Part shown: positions 27,633 through 37,612 of the stretch, one piece after another
Layout: every line of letters starts with the position of its first letter
Position numbering within the stretch: the first letter of the stretch is position 1
From: Entomortierella parvispora
Taxonomy: Eukaryota; Mortierellomycota; Mortierellomycetes; Mortierellales; Mortierellaceae
Assembly (NCBI GenBank): GCA_963573315.1
Contig: OY752140.1
Location: 2,108,001 to 2,172,000, forward strand
Length of the DNA: 64,000 bases
Direction: 5' to 3'
Translations under genes and position numbers: made by a program
Notes under the pieces: model-generated
Database searches by the model: none
What the model was told of the DNA's origin: nothing
Seen by the model: the letters and a program-made list of their open reading frames with translations, nothing else

Positions 27633-30216
27633 TCAACGAAACCTGAACATCGTCACCAAAGACAGATGATCGGATCCAACCTCGGCAGTTGGTAAACCAC
27701 CGCTATTATCGAGCCTCTTGCAGGGTAGTTCCAGGTTGGCCACAACCTCAAGGTGCGTTGGACTTCCGATAGATGTGTCCTTGAGCTGTCCAAAAAACAT
27801 GAAATCGCACATCAGTTTTGCTCGTCCATGAAAGGTGGTCCACTGATGGCCATGATATGCCCGGGTGTTGCCTTTCTTCCCATGCGACGAAAACTTGTAT
27901 GAGCTCTTCAGAGCAAATGGCTGTGTGATGAGAACAGAGTCCTGTGAGATAGACTCGTCCACCACCAATGAGACCTGCTGTTGAGACTGCCACAGCTCCT
28001 GTACAAGTTCTTGCCCCTGTTTTTGTTCTTGTTCTTGCTCCCTCTCTTGCTCTTGCACCTGCATTTGCTCCCGCTGTCTGTTTTCGGCATTTTTTTGTGC
28101 CTGCGACTTCAAACTGGCAAAAACGCTGACTGCAGAAGCCTTGCTCTGGGCGACATGTGCAGCTAGGGCAGCTACTAGAGCTGACTCTTCCAATATTTCA
28201 ATTTTTTTCGTCGTCGAAGTCGTCGCTCCTGAAACTGATGATGTAGCAGTGGTGGTGGTAGTGGTTGTAGTGGTAGTTGTAGTGATGGTGTCAGGCTCTG
28301 CCCCTAGATAGCTTCCGTCCCCAAAGCTTGCAAGGAATTCTTTGATAGGGTTATAGAATTCTTGCTGTCTAGATTGTGGTCTGTTTTGTCCTGACATCAA
28401 GGATTCGGGCATGGAGGCAAGATCAACGTTTTCTAGATTGAAAACCAAAGAAATGCAGTGCTCGTTAGTTTTACAATAAATAACGGCAATTACAAGAAAA
28501 CGGATATTAATAAGAACAGAGAACTAACCATCTGTCAGGTAGCGGATGACCAGACTATGAGGCAAGGCATTCAAGTCTCCGCAAAAAACTATAGCAGCCA
28601 AATACAATAAAAATTAGTTTCCGCTTGAAATAGCAGGGGTTGAAAGCATCTTCCCAAAAGAGACAAATGTTTACCAAGGGGTATATCTCCTCCATAACTG
28701 GTGATCAATTTCTGGCTCATCTCCAGTAACATCCTAATCTGTGCCACCTTGATCATGCCACGCCTCGGATTGTACAAAACATGAGTGGTCGCCACACAAA
28801 CCCTCTTTGACCGAGAAGCTATGCGAGAGAGAAAGAGAGGGAATTAGTATACAGTAAGTGCAGTTTGCAAGGAATCCAATAAATCCCATACTTTGAAAAA
28901 CGTCAAAGATCCCGACGATGCCGACATTGTCTTGAGTAACAAAATCGTTTTCCAAATAATCAACCCCTACAATAGTTACAGCTCGCACCCTAAGTCATTG
29001 AGAAAAACAAAATGTCAAGAATAAAAGGTGAATACTTATTTTTGAAAAAAAAAAAAAAAAACCATCCCTTGTCTAAAATGCCAACAAGTTGCACACCAGC
29101 ATGTTATAGAAACACTGAAAAGAAATCACCTACGTCGAATTACGGTAGAACAGCGCACAACCATCAGGCTTGGTTCCATTTCTTTTCTTGTAAAACCCAG
29201 AGTAGCCTCTGCTCGTGAATGCGGGAAGGAACAAATGGACATAATCATATTCATCCATTTCCTGTAGGCAGTAAAAGTCTAGGTCGCTTGCTAATAGAAA
29301 ATAAAATAAAAAAAGAAGTTGAATAAGCAAAACAAAGAAATGCACAGTACATCTTGTATGGATCATTTCATATTTTTTCTTCTTTCTGCAACACCTTACA
29401 TGCAAGTTCGGCCAAAAGCGTACGACTTCGGTTTTCCCAAAGAAGAGCCTCTGGTTTGCAATTTTGATACAGATCGAGATGTTCCGCAGCCAGCTCTTTG
29501 GACAGAAGATTAAAGGTCATGATAGTGAACCTTAGCTCAAACGGATCGTTCTCCACCTGTCTGTCCCATTGACGTGTTTGGAGATGCTTATTTGCATGCC
29601 TGACATGGCTAGACCAATCCACATGATTCATTCCTGAAGGTTGGTGATGTGAACCGAAAGGCGGTTGCTGCTGCTGTTGTGGGCGATATGGGTGGGTATG
29701 GTAGGGTCGTTGATGTGGTTGTTGTTGGACACGCTGGTGTTGTGTTAGAGGCCGCTGCTGATGGTATTGTTGCGGCTGATGGTGATGCTGCTGCTGATGG
29801 TGCTGGCGGTGCTGTTGTTGGGGCCTCTGTTGGCGCTGCTGTTGCTGTTGATACTGTTGATGCTGATGCGGCCGGTGCTGATGTTGGTGAGGATCGCTGT
29901 GCCTCTGCTGTGGGGGGTGTTGAAGGATGGCAGATGATCCAGCTCCACCCTGTGCACGCAGATGCGTGAGCTGTCGCGACTGGTTGTCGTTGTCCAAGGG
30001 CCTCACTGCTAACGCCAGCGCGGCTTGGCCATGCGGGAGAGGCTGCCCACCTACTGCTGCTGCTTGTCCCGAGGCCATTACACCAGGAATTGCCTTGGGT
30101 GCGTCCGACCGATTGCGCCTAGGATTACTCTGAGCTCCCTGAGAGGCCCCATGAGCCTTGATTGGCTTGTCTGGCAGACAATGTTTCCGGTGTCGATCCT
30201 TTGATGTGTCGCTCAT
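27633..30216 (-). CDS. Angel/NGL-type endonuclease-exonuclease-phosphatase protein (CCR4-like)
   Basis: Probable RNA 3'-processing or deadenylase-like nuclease. Six exons, 30216-29400, 29290-29134, 28989-28892, 28818-28675, 28588-28529 and 28432-27633, give 2076 nt (691 aa), in frame throughout. The N-terminal ~220 residues are disordered and rich in Gln, His, Pro and Arg (about 95-200). The EEP domain begins at about 225 (FTIMTFNLLSKELA), with YCLQEMDEYD (metal-binding Glu), CVATTHVLYNP, VFCGDLNALP (Asp/Asn) and C-terminal VGSDHLSLV (catalytic Asp-His). A polythreonine run and a Gln/Glu coiled segment are inserted between the last two motifs, which is unusual. It converges with the proteasome gene; the kelch gene 1 stop is only 96 bp upstream of its ATG. 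Confidence 0.9.
28018..28300. repeat. codon-repeat tracts in the Angel-like gene
   Basis: 28018-28075 encodes a Gln/Glu alternating run and 28241-28293 a threonine run (ACC/ACT repeats on the minus strand). They sit in the same exon and insert low-complexity loops into the nuclease domain. Confidence 0.7.
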
Positions 30217-30312
30217 GGATGTCTGGTCTGAACAATGAGCATGCTGGCCCTCCTATCAGACAATTCATTAAATCACGTGATGTAATTCGCGTGAGCTTTT
30301 TTGCCCTCAAAG

Positions 30313-31791
30313 CTATGAAGGGTATCGAGCCTGTGGGCTTTTGCGAGGCAGCGCGTGAGGATTACGTGGAGTGGGTGGCGGAGCTAAAGAAGGTTCATTC
30401 TTGAGGCCAGGTTGCGGTAAAGAGACCTCTTTTACAACAACGATCGAACTGGGTGTCGCCTCAGATTTGTGAGGCGTCAAGACTTTGAGTGAACCGGCCT
30501 CCTCCAGATCTTTAGGAGCTTCTGCTGTAGGAAAGGGAAGTCCTTGACGTCGGTGACGGAAAATATACCAAGCGATTCCCGCAAAGGCGATCAGCCCTCC
30601 GATGGTGCCGCCCGCGATGGCACCCGAGTTGGACCCGCCCGAATTGTCATTGTCGGAATACGGCGACGGTCCCAGCTGAGGGTTTGGAAAAGGAGTGACC
30701 CAAGCGTTGCTTTGAAGATTGAATTGGTAAACAACGCTGCTATAAGCCCCAGAGTTGATGTCTTGTCCGCCGTACATCATGACGACCCCCGTCCCGAGCA
30801 TCACAGTTGCCGACATGTAGTCGTAAAGGGGAAGGTGGACATTGTTTGCCTGATAATTGGGAATGTAAGTCCAGTTTTTCGAAACCAGATCGTAGAGATC
30901 CAGCGCTCGGTCCTTGGTAAAGATAGAAGTGTTGTTATTAAAGATGGCGTAGAACCCGGGGAAGACCAAGAAATGGGTGCTGTTCGTCACCATGGCGCAT
31001 CCATCTTGAGCAAAAGGAAGGGTCGCGATCTTTGCAGACGTGGTCAACCCGAGTTGCCAACAGGCATCGCTATAAGCCCCACTATCAGAGCCACCACATA
31101 CCACTGGCATCGGTGGGGTGGTCTCAATGACACCCATACAAAATCCATGCAAATAAGGCGGATATCCCGACATTGGTGCTCCATCCATAGTCATGTTTTG
31201 ACCGTTGAATTCCATATACATAGAAATCCCTGTTGCAAAGATAGAGATGGTGATTCCGTCTGGCCAGACCCCTGCAGCCAATCCTTTTTGATTCAACAGA
31301 TTTGCCATGGAGACAGATGGCGTGAAGATTAGCTGAATGGTACTCCAGGTGGCGCTTGTAACATCGTAGACAGCAAACCCGATGGCATTGCCAAAAAGAA
31401 AACCCTTGCCATTCCGGTTGACTGCACAGGAGAATGCTGGGTAAGAGTTCACAGCGGGCATGGTCTGCCATGGAGGATCGGGGAGAGACGACCAGTTATT
31501 GTCTCCATTAGAGAATGGATAAGGAATACTTTGAAAGATGGTTCCGTTGGTAAACTACTCTTGCAGATGAAGGGGTGGGAGGTTTAGCTCCGGGGAAGAA
31601 TGAGGAGCTACAGGGAGATCAATTGAGACGACAATTGATAACGTGCATACCATGCCTGTACCGCCGAGAACATAGTAAACATTGTTGTATCCAAAAGTGC
31701 AGCTGTTGGATCTGGCCCCTGGACCCTCCGAGGCTTCAACAGATACCCAAATGAGCGAAAGAATGAGAGTGAATGAACCGAGAAAAGCCAT
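30313..31791 (-). CDS. kelch-like type I membrane protein 1 (460 aa)
   Basis: Two exons, 31791-31651 and 31554-30313, phase 0, 1383 nt. Residues 1-20 are a signal peptide (MAFLGSFTLILSLIWVSVEA). The ectodomain begins with NSCTFGYNNVYYVLGGTG, followed by SLPDPPWQTM and repeated propeller-blade segments (GFAVYDVTSATWSTI, PVVCGGSDSGAY, VYQFNLQSNAWV), typical of kelch/galactose-oxidase-type beta-propellers. Residues about 361-384 are a transmembrane helix (GAIAGGTIGGLIAFAGIAWYIF) followed by RHRR stop-transfer and a Pro-rich cytoplasmic tail (SLAPPPTPRNP). Ligand unknown; a surface receptor or adhesion role is inference. It is a tandem paralog of the genes at 32230 and 37613. Confidence 0.88.
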
Positions 31792-32229
31792 TGAATAAAG
31801 AGGGGAAAGAGTAAGGAAAGGGGGTGGGGGAGTACTGTATGAAGAGAGACAGGAGAGACAGGCGGTACGACGCCGTTTACATTTTAAAGGTAGAACCTTT
31901 GCCTTTCAACACGTCGGCGTTAAACTTTTCGCCTCCTCAGCCCAACTGTGCAGTCAGACTGTCCAGCAAAAGACCTTGACCATTAACTCGCCAAAAACTC
32001 CATCACGATTTCTTCTTTTCTATATTTTGCCCTAAGGGAGGGGGGGGGTCTCAGTAGAGAATCTCCTCGGCAAGCCGCACTTTGATCGAGGAGAGAGGAC
32101 TTATTACACTAGTGAAGAAGAGGAAGGGAAGAGGAAGACTATAATAGCACAAGGACGATCCGTCGGACGGTCTAAGAAATAAACTGCCGAACGAGAAGAC
32201 AAAAGAGAGAACAGGGAGACGACGGCCCC
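31792..32229. other. intergenic region between kelch-like genes 1 and 2
   Basis: Holds the promoter of gene 1 and the 3' flank of gene 2. A G-run stands at 32040-32047. No gene seen. Confidence 0.5.
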
Positions 32230-33791
32230 TTATACAATCACGCCTGCTCCGCTTGCTGTTGAGCATACCATTCGTCGTATGGGACTTGGGGGTTTTGATA
32301 AACCCGCACTTCCGTCTGCGGAGCTTGTGAGTGCAAGTCGCTTGGCTTTGAAGTGCCCTATAAGACCGAGAAGTTTGAAAAAAAAAGGCCTCGTATTAGT
32401 AAATATTCGTCCGTCGACCCCTTTTCTCGTCTTCATAGAGCACAAGAAAACCCAACTTGCCTCCTCCTCTCCTTCCCCTGTCTCTGCAGGTACGGTAGCA
32501 TGCAATCTCCGTCTTCTCCTGTAAAAAATGAAGAAGCTAACGGCGGCTATAGATATGGCTGCTACTCCTCCAACAGACCCACCCACAATCGCCCCAATGC
32601 TCGCCTTCTTCGGTGTGGAAGATGATGTGCCTGAACCAGGGACGGGTCCCAGACTTGGACCCGGGAAGGGCGTGACCCAAAGGTTAGAGGAGAGATTGAA
32701 CTGGTAAACAACACTGCTATAGGCCATCGAGACGACGTCCTGTCCGCCAAACAAAACTGCTATACTTGTGTTGGGCATGAGTGTCGCGCCCATGTAGTCG
32801 TAGATGGGGAGATAGGCGTCACCTTGGACATTGGTGATCGTGTTCCAGCCAGAGTCCCTGTTGCTCACGTCAAACGAGTACATGTTTGGATTGATAGACT
32901 GCTGTGGAAATCCGATTACGTGGTACGTCTCGAGATATCCTGGCCAGACCACGAAGTGTGTATCATACGCGATCAGTGAACATGCATCCTGAGCGTCAGG
33001 CAAGGCTGCCAGCAACGTCGAAGCGTTCCCGAGTCCGAGCTGCCAACAAGAGTTGCTGTAGGCTCCTGCAGTGGACCCTCCACAGATGACGGGCAAAGGA
33101 GGCGTCGTATTCACAATGTCCATACAGTACCCTCCGTAATTCAAGGTGAATCCTGGTACAGACACACCATCCATTGTCATGTTCTGACTATCGAACTGTA
33201 TATATGTTGGGGGTCCTGATACAAAGATAGAGATAGTGTACCCGTCTGGCCAAACCGCGGAGGCCAGTCCTTGTTGATTCATGAGACTCGCCATGGCCAC
33301 AGGTGGATTGAAAATTGGCTGGCTGGTACTCCAGATGCCGGTGGCAGGATCGTAGGCGGCAAACCCAATGTTGTTACCAAACAAGAACACTTTGCCGTCC
33401 CGATTAACAGAACACGAGAATGTTGGCTGTGAGTTTACAAAGTCCATGGTCTGCCATGGAGGATCGGGAAGCGATGTCCAGTTGAGAGTCTCTACTCCTC
33501 CGGTGAATGGATACGGAGTCTTCATGAAAATAGTCCCGCTGGCGAGCTTCCTCAGGAAGGGAGAACGAGGGTGGATCAGTAGGTGAGAGTGCAGGTGGAG
33601 AGGATTGATGATCCTGTATTCTTTTTCCTTTTTCCTTGCGTGCATACCGTGCCTGTGCCGCCGAGGACATAAAAGCTGTTGTTGTATCCGAACGTACAGC
33701 TGTGGGCCCTGGTCCCTGGTCCCGAGGCTGCATCTGCAAGTGCAGCGGCAAGGACCAGAGTAACGGTCAGTGTGCTGACGAAGAACACCAT
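32230..33791 (-). CDS. kelch-like type I membrane protein 2 (453 aa)
   Basis: Exons 33791-33648, 33546-32457 and 32357-32230 give 1362 nt. Signal peptide (VSTLTVTLVLAAALADA), then HSCTFGYNNSFYVLGGTG, SLPDPPWQTM, and propeller segments (GFAAYDPATGIWST, PVICGGSTAGAY, VYQFNLSSNLWV). A transmembrane helix at about 360-384 (GAIVGGSVGGVAAISIAAVSFFIFY) is followed by RRRRR. The last intron (32358-32456) is 99 nt and free of in-frame stops, so splicing or retention changes the tail by exactly 33 residues without a frameshift; I prefer splicing because the AAG/GTTGGG donor and TTATAG acceptor keep frame and the retained peptide is Phe/Lys-rich and unlike gene 1. Exon 2 start follows gene 1. Confidence 0.85.
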
Positions 33792-34153
33792 TGAGGTGGC
33801 AAAAGATGTGGAAAGTTGATGGGAAAAGAAGAAGCGTAAAGGGTAAGAGATGCATGAAAAGAGTCACTTGCCAACAAGGAAAACAATGGACGGGGTGCAG
33901 GGGTTGGGTGGATGGGAGGCGGGGCGTTGTGTTTGTCTGCTCGATGATTTTTTGAGTTTTTACTTTGTCCTGGAAAACAAGGAGGGCGGGGGTTTATCCT
34001 TCGATCTGGATCCAGAATTGAGCTTTCTTGCACCGTCGATCATTGGTGCATCGCACCTTCTTAAAGTACGCAAAAGTATAAAACAAATATTTACACGTCC
34101 AAGTAGAAAAAAACACAAAACGTTCTTTTTTAAACCATGCTCTCTCCTCTCCT
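33792..34153. other. intergenic region upstream of kelch-like gene 2
   Basis: Promoter side of gene 2 and 3' flank of the large gene at 34154. No gene seen. Confidence 0.5.
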
Positions 34154-36982
34154 TCAAGATATATATAAAAGACTCTTCGGAGACGACACCTTCCTAAAAA
34201 TCACTTTGCAGTCCGGCAATTGCTTCGTCATCACCGACAGGATCGCCGTTTGTTGTGGTTCGCGCAAGTACGCCTTGTATAGATTCAGCTCTTGTAAGAT
34301 AGCATCTGCAGGAAGCACCTCAACAGGGAGTCTTCTTGAGGCTGCGCTGATGTTGGCGTGCGGAAGTTCCAAGGCCCTGAGACGACTATAATCCAAGCTG
34401 TCCAGGACCCGTCTCCACTGTTCAGTCTTTAGTTCCATTCTGGTCAATCGAAGAGTTTTTAACCCAGGACAGAGCTTTAGGATATGAATCAGATTCGAGA
34501 TGGTTGTTTCCTTGACCGCGAAATACGAGGCCGAGAAGTGAAAATATCGGATCAGGGACGGCCGACTGGGACTCAGGACATTGTAGATCCGGGAGATCAC
34601 GTCGTTCATGTGAGGGGACACCAGCTCAAAACGGACTACGTAAGGGAACAAGTTCGCGGCCAACCTTCTATGCCTGTCTTGGGGGTACTTTATCCGAAGG
34701 GAGACTTCACACAGCAAAGAAGACTGGACCGACGAAGATGGCGCTCTGGAGGAAGAATTGGGTGACCTAACGGGCGACATTACGACCTCTTTTTCATTTG
34801 ATTCTTCAGGCAGAGATTGGGACGGCGATGGTTTCTCCACCAATCCTCGAGGGTATCGGGACAACTGTTTGACCGCATCCAAGAGTTTGGACTGACCTGC
34901 ATCCGTAGTGAAATCCACGTTCAAGGTCTCGAAATTGCGCGCAATATTGAACTGTTGCAACTTGGTCAATTGTTTGGGCAACAATTCTGTTAGCTGTGTG
35001 ATCTCTGCATCACAAAAATCGTCGTCCAAAACTATGGTCTCCAAGTCTTGCCAGTACCGTTGCAAGATCGTAACTCCTGACCTGGCCCCTGGAGTTGGCG
35101 GCAAGATATGGTCTAGTAGGGTGGATCCAGGTTCGGTTCGATCAAAAGTCGCCTTAAAGGCAGGACAGGTCACGTTCAGATACTGAAAGTATTTGTGATC
35201 GAGAAGAAGTTCCTTGGCAAACTCGATCGTCTCGATGAACCGATCTCCCTTTGGACAGGCGAGTGAGAGTGTCTTGAGTTGAGGACACTGCCTGAAGATC
35301 ACGTCCAACTTTTCGGTGTGTGCCCTTGGATCAAACAAAGAGTCGATATGGATCTCCTGCAGCCGAGTCTGCCGGTGTTCACGAAAAGGCGACGACTTTG
35401 AAAAGAAACCCTCGATCTCTTTGAACTGAACCGCCTCCAATTCTGGACTGGCAAAGAGGATGTGCACAAAGGAGTCCGTTCGCCTGCCACGACTAAACAG
35501 TCCGTTTACTGGTCGACTATAGTTCTTGAGGTTGAGGGTGATCTTGCGGAGAGACTTCAAGGCAATTATATTCGCCAGATGTTCCAACTCGAGCATGGTC
35601 GGATCACAGTCTATAGTCAGGTCCAGCTCACGAGCATTCTTGGTGCCGCCAATCAGATAGCTATAGTTGCGGAAGGCAGTCGTCTTGCTCATCCTCAGGA
35701 TCAAAATCAGTTTTTGATCCTTATATTCATAAAAGCCCTTGTTCCAATTAACCGCAACGCGGAGTTCCTTGGCTGCCTTGGTGTCGAATATGGCGTCGTA
35801 GTGCGGGCGACAAAGCCAAACGTCCTTATTGCTCCCTTCCATTTCTCCTTGCGCCAGATATCCCAAGGTCTGATCGTCGTTCTTCTCCGAGGAATGTAGA
35901 TCCTTGAAGTAAGATCGAATGTTGCCCAGATCCGTAGCTTCGTCCATCGACTCGAGATTGCCCATACGAACCTGCTCCTCAAAGGACTTTTGATGACCCT
36001 TCTGGATCGTTTGGAGATATGAAATCATCTGGAGGACACTCTGCTCAAGATCTAGGCGCACTTTGGGCATGTACTCAATGCCACCTCGACCCTCTCTGGA
36101 AATACTGGGATAGCCCAGTTCTTTTAGTGATGGGGCGGCCTTTCCTTGGATAGAGAATCCATGTTGTAGCATTTGAAGAATGTTGAGAATGTAGGGTCCA
36201 TATTGATCAAAAAACTCAACCGGTCGCTCTAGCTCGTATCCTTTGTGTCCACAAAGGTGCACGTGTCCTGGCACTGTTTTGGGATTGTTGCAACCAGGGA
36301 CTTTGACCTGCAATGCGTCTCCTCCATAGCACAAAAAGTGTACTGTGAACTTGTTTTGAAGTGGGGCGAGCTCGTCCAATGGAAGTCCATCCATGGGGAG
36401 AACCAGAAAAAGTCTAGGGCAACGTAGACGTGAGGAAGCTGTACCGGATGCATCGGGCGACGGCGCTATCCACATCCGTTTTTCCTCGACTGGAGCTTCA
36501 ACCTCAACTGCGCTGGGGGGGCTCGATGCAGAATACTGTGGCGGCAAAGCATCCAAGCAGTGATCCTCAGTTCCTGATATCGGTGGTACTAAAACGGCTT
36601 GCGTTAGGGATACCTGGAGGATGATTCCTGGGTAATGTTTGAATCGTTTCGGCAGATATCTACTCTCAGATTCAATGCAGATCCAATTGCTCTGTAAGCT
36701 TTTGAATTGGTTTCCTCCATAGCCCTAAAAGTTTCCTCGAAGGTGGAATGAACGCTCGTTTTACCTGTTTCCGTTCCTGTCCCGCATGTAGGCGACCATA
36801 ATGTTGTCTCTGTGCACATGTTGCAGCCCAGGGAAGAAGGTCTCGATGTCCTCCCAAAAAATAAACTTTTCTTTTGTGGTGGGATCCGATGCGACCTCGA
36901 TATTGATGATCTTTGACGCTGTATTGGCTCCTGGGGTAGACTCTAGTGCAAACCACTGATGATCGTCCATGCTTGAAAGCAT
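34154..36982 (-). CDS. large lineage-specific protein, unrecognised function (about 920 aa)
   Basis: One long exon (36698-34154) plus an upstream exon (36982-36765, start ATG 36982 or 36970). The acceptor at 36698 was chosen because it alone keeps frame among nearby AGs; a stop precedes the alternative at 36724. The first exon reads EKFIFWEDIETFFPGLQHV and the second continues YLPKRFKHYPGIILQVSL. Then come RLFLVLPMDGLPLDELAPLQ, HLCGHKGYELERPVEFFDQY and ILQMLQHGF. I recall this combined N-terminal module from large Mortierella proteins with varied C-termini; here the C-terminal half looks leucine-rich (LKTLSLACPKG, LKTLRLTRMEL, LQELNLYKAYL). Possibly a signalling or immune-like scaffold; that is inference. 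It lies between kelch-like genes 2 and 3. Confidence 0.75.
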
Positions 36983-37612
36983 TCTGTGCCGGCGTTAAGA
37001 GTCTGAAAGTTGTCTGTTCGAGTAAAAAAGTGAGGAAGGAGTTACATTTATCCCTCTACTGGAAAAAAAAAATGGGGGCCATTCTCTGTGTGGCAGTGCG
37101 ACTCGTGGACGTGGGCACAATCAACCGTCCCCGATCTAGCCCTTTCTGGAGTCTACCTACATGTAGTCTACTGTACAAAGACACGGCCACCAACGAGAAG
37201 CAATTCTGGGGCTCTGTAGCAGGTCTCCTCATGGCAAGACCAGAGCAGTTTACACGAAAGGTGAAGAAACCAGCATTCGTTTCTTTCCTGCTTTTAGATT
37301 CATTGCGCTTGTCATACGCGGTAAAGAGATAGGCTGTGTTGCGTTCATCCCATCCTTCCTTCCTTCGCACAACATTTACGATCCTGCCGGTGTTCCTTTC
37401 AACACCAAACCTCGAGCGTGCGGTCGAGCGTCCAGTCTCACCTCGTCTCAGATCCACAGGAGATGCCTTCCGCTTCCCAACCTACTTTTCTTTCAAGTTG
37501 AAAGCAGCCATTTTAATGCATCAGGCTATATAATATGAGTATGAGCAACGAAATATGGAAAGAACAAAGCCTCAGCCAAAAGAAAAAAAGAAAAAAGAGG
37601 GACCTCTCTCTC
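36983..37612. other. intergenic region between the large protein gene and kelch-like pseudogene 3
   Basis: 630 bp with no supportable gene. Open frames on both strands are short, overlap one another and have no recognisable motif. Confidence 0.5.

Noticed and set aside
33547..33867. Long open frame extending kelch-like exon 2 upstream
   Set aside because: It runs through the intron; the true first exon is 33791-33648 in another frame with the signal peptide and the conserved CTFGYNN segment.
36700..36724. Acceptor at 36725 for the large lineage-specific gene
   Set aside because: It would put exon 2 out of frame with exon 1, and an in-frame TAG lies directly before it; acceptor before 36698 keeps frame.
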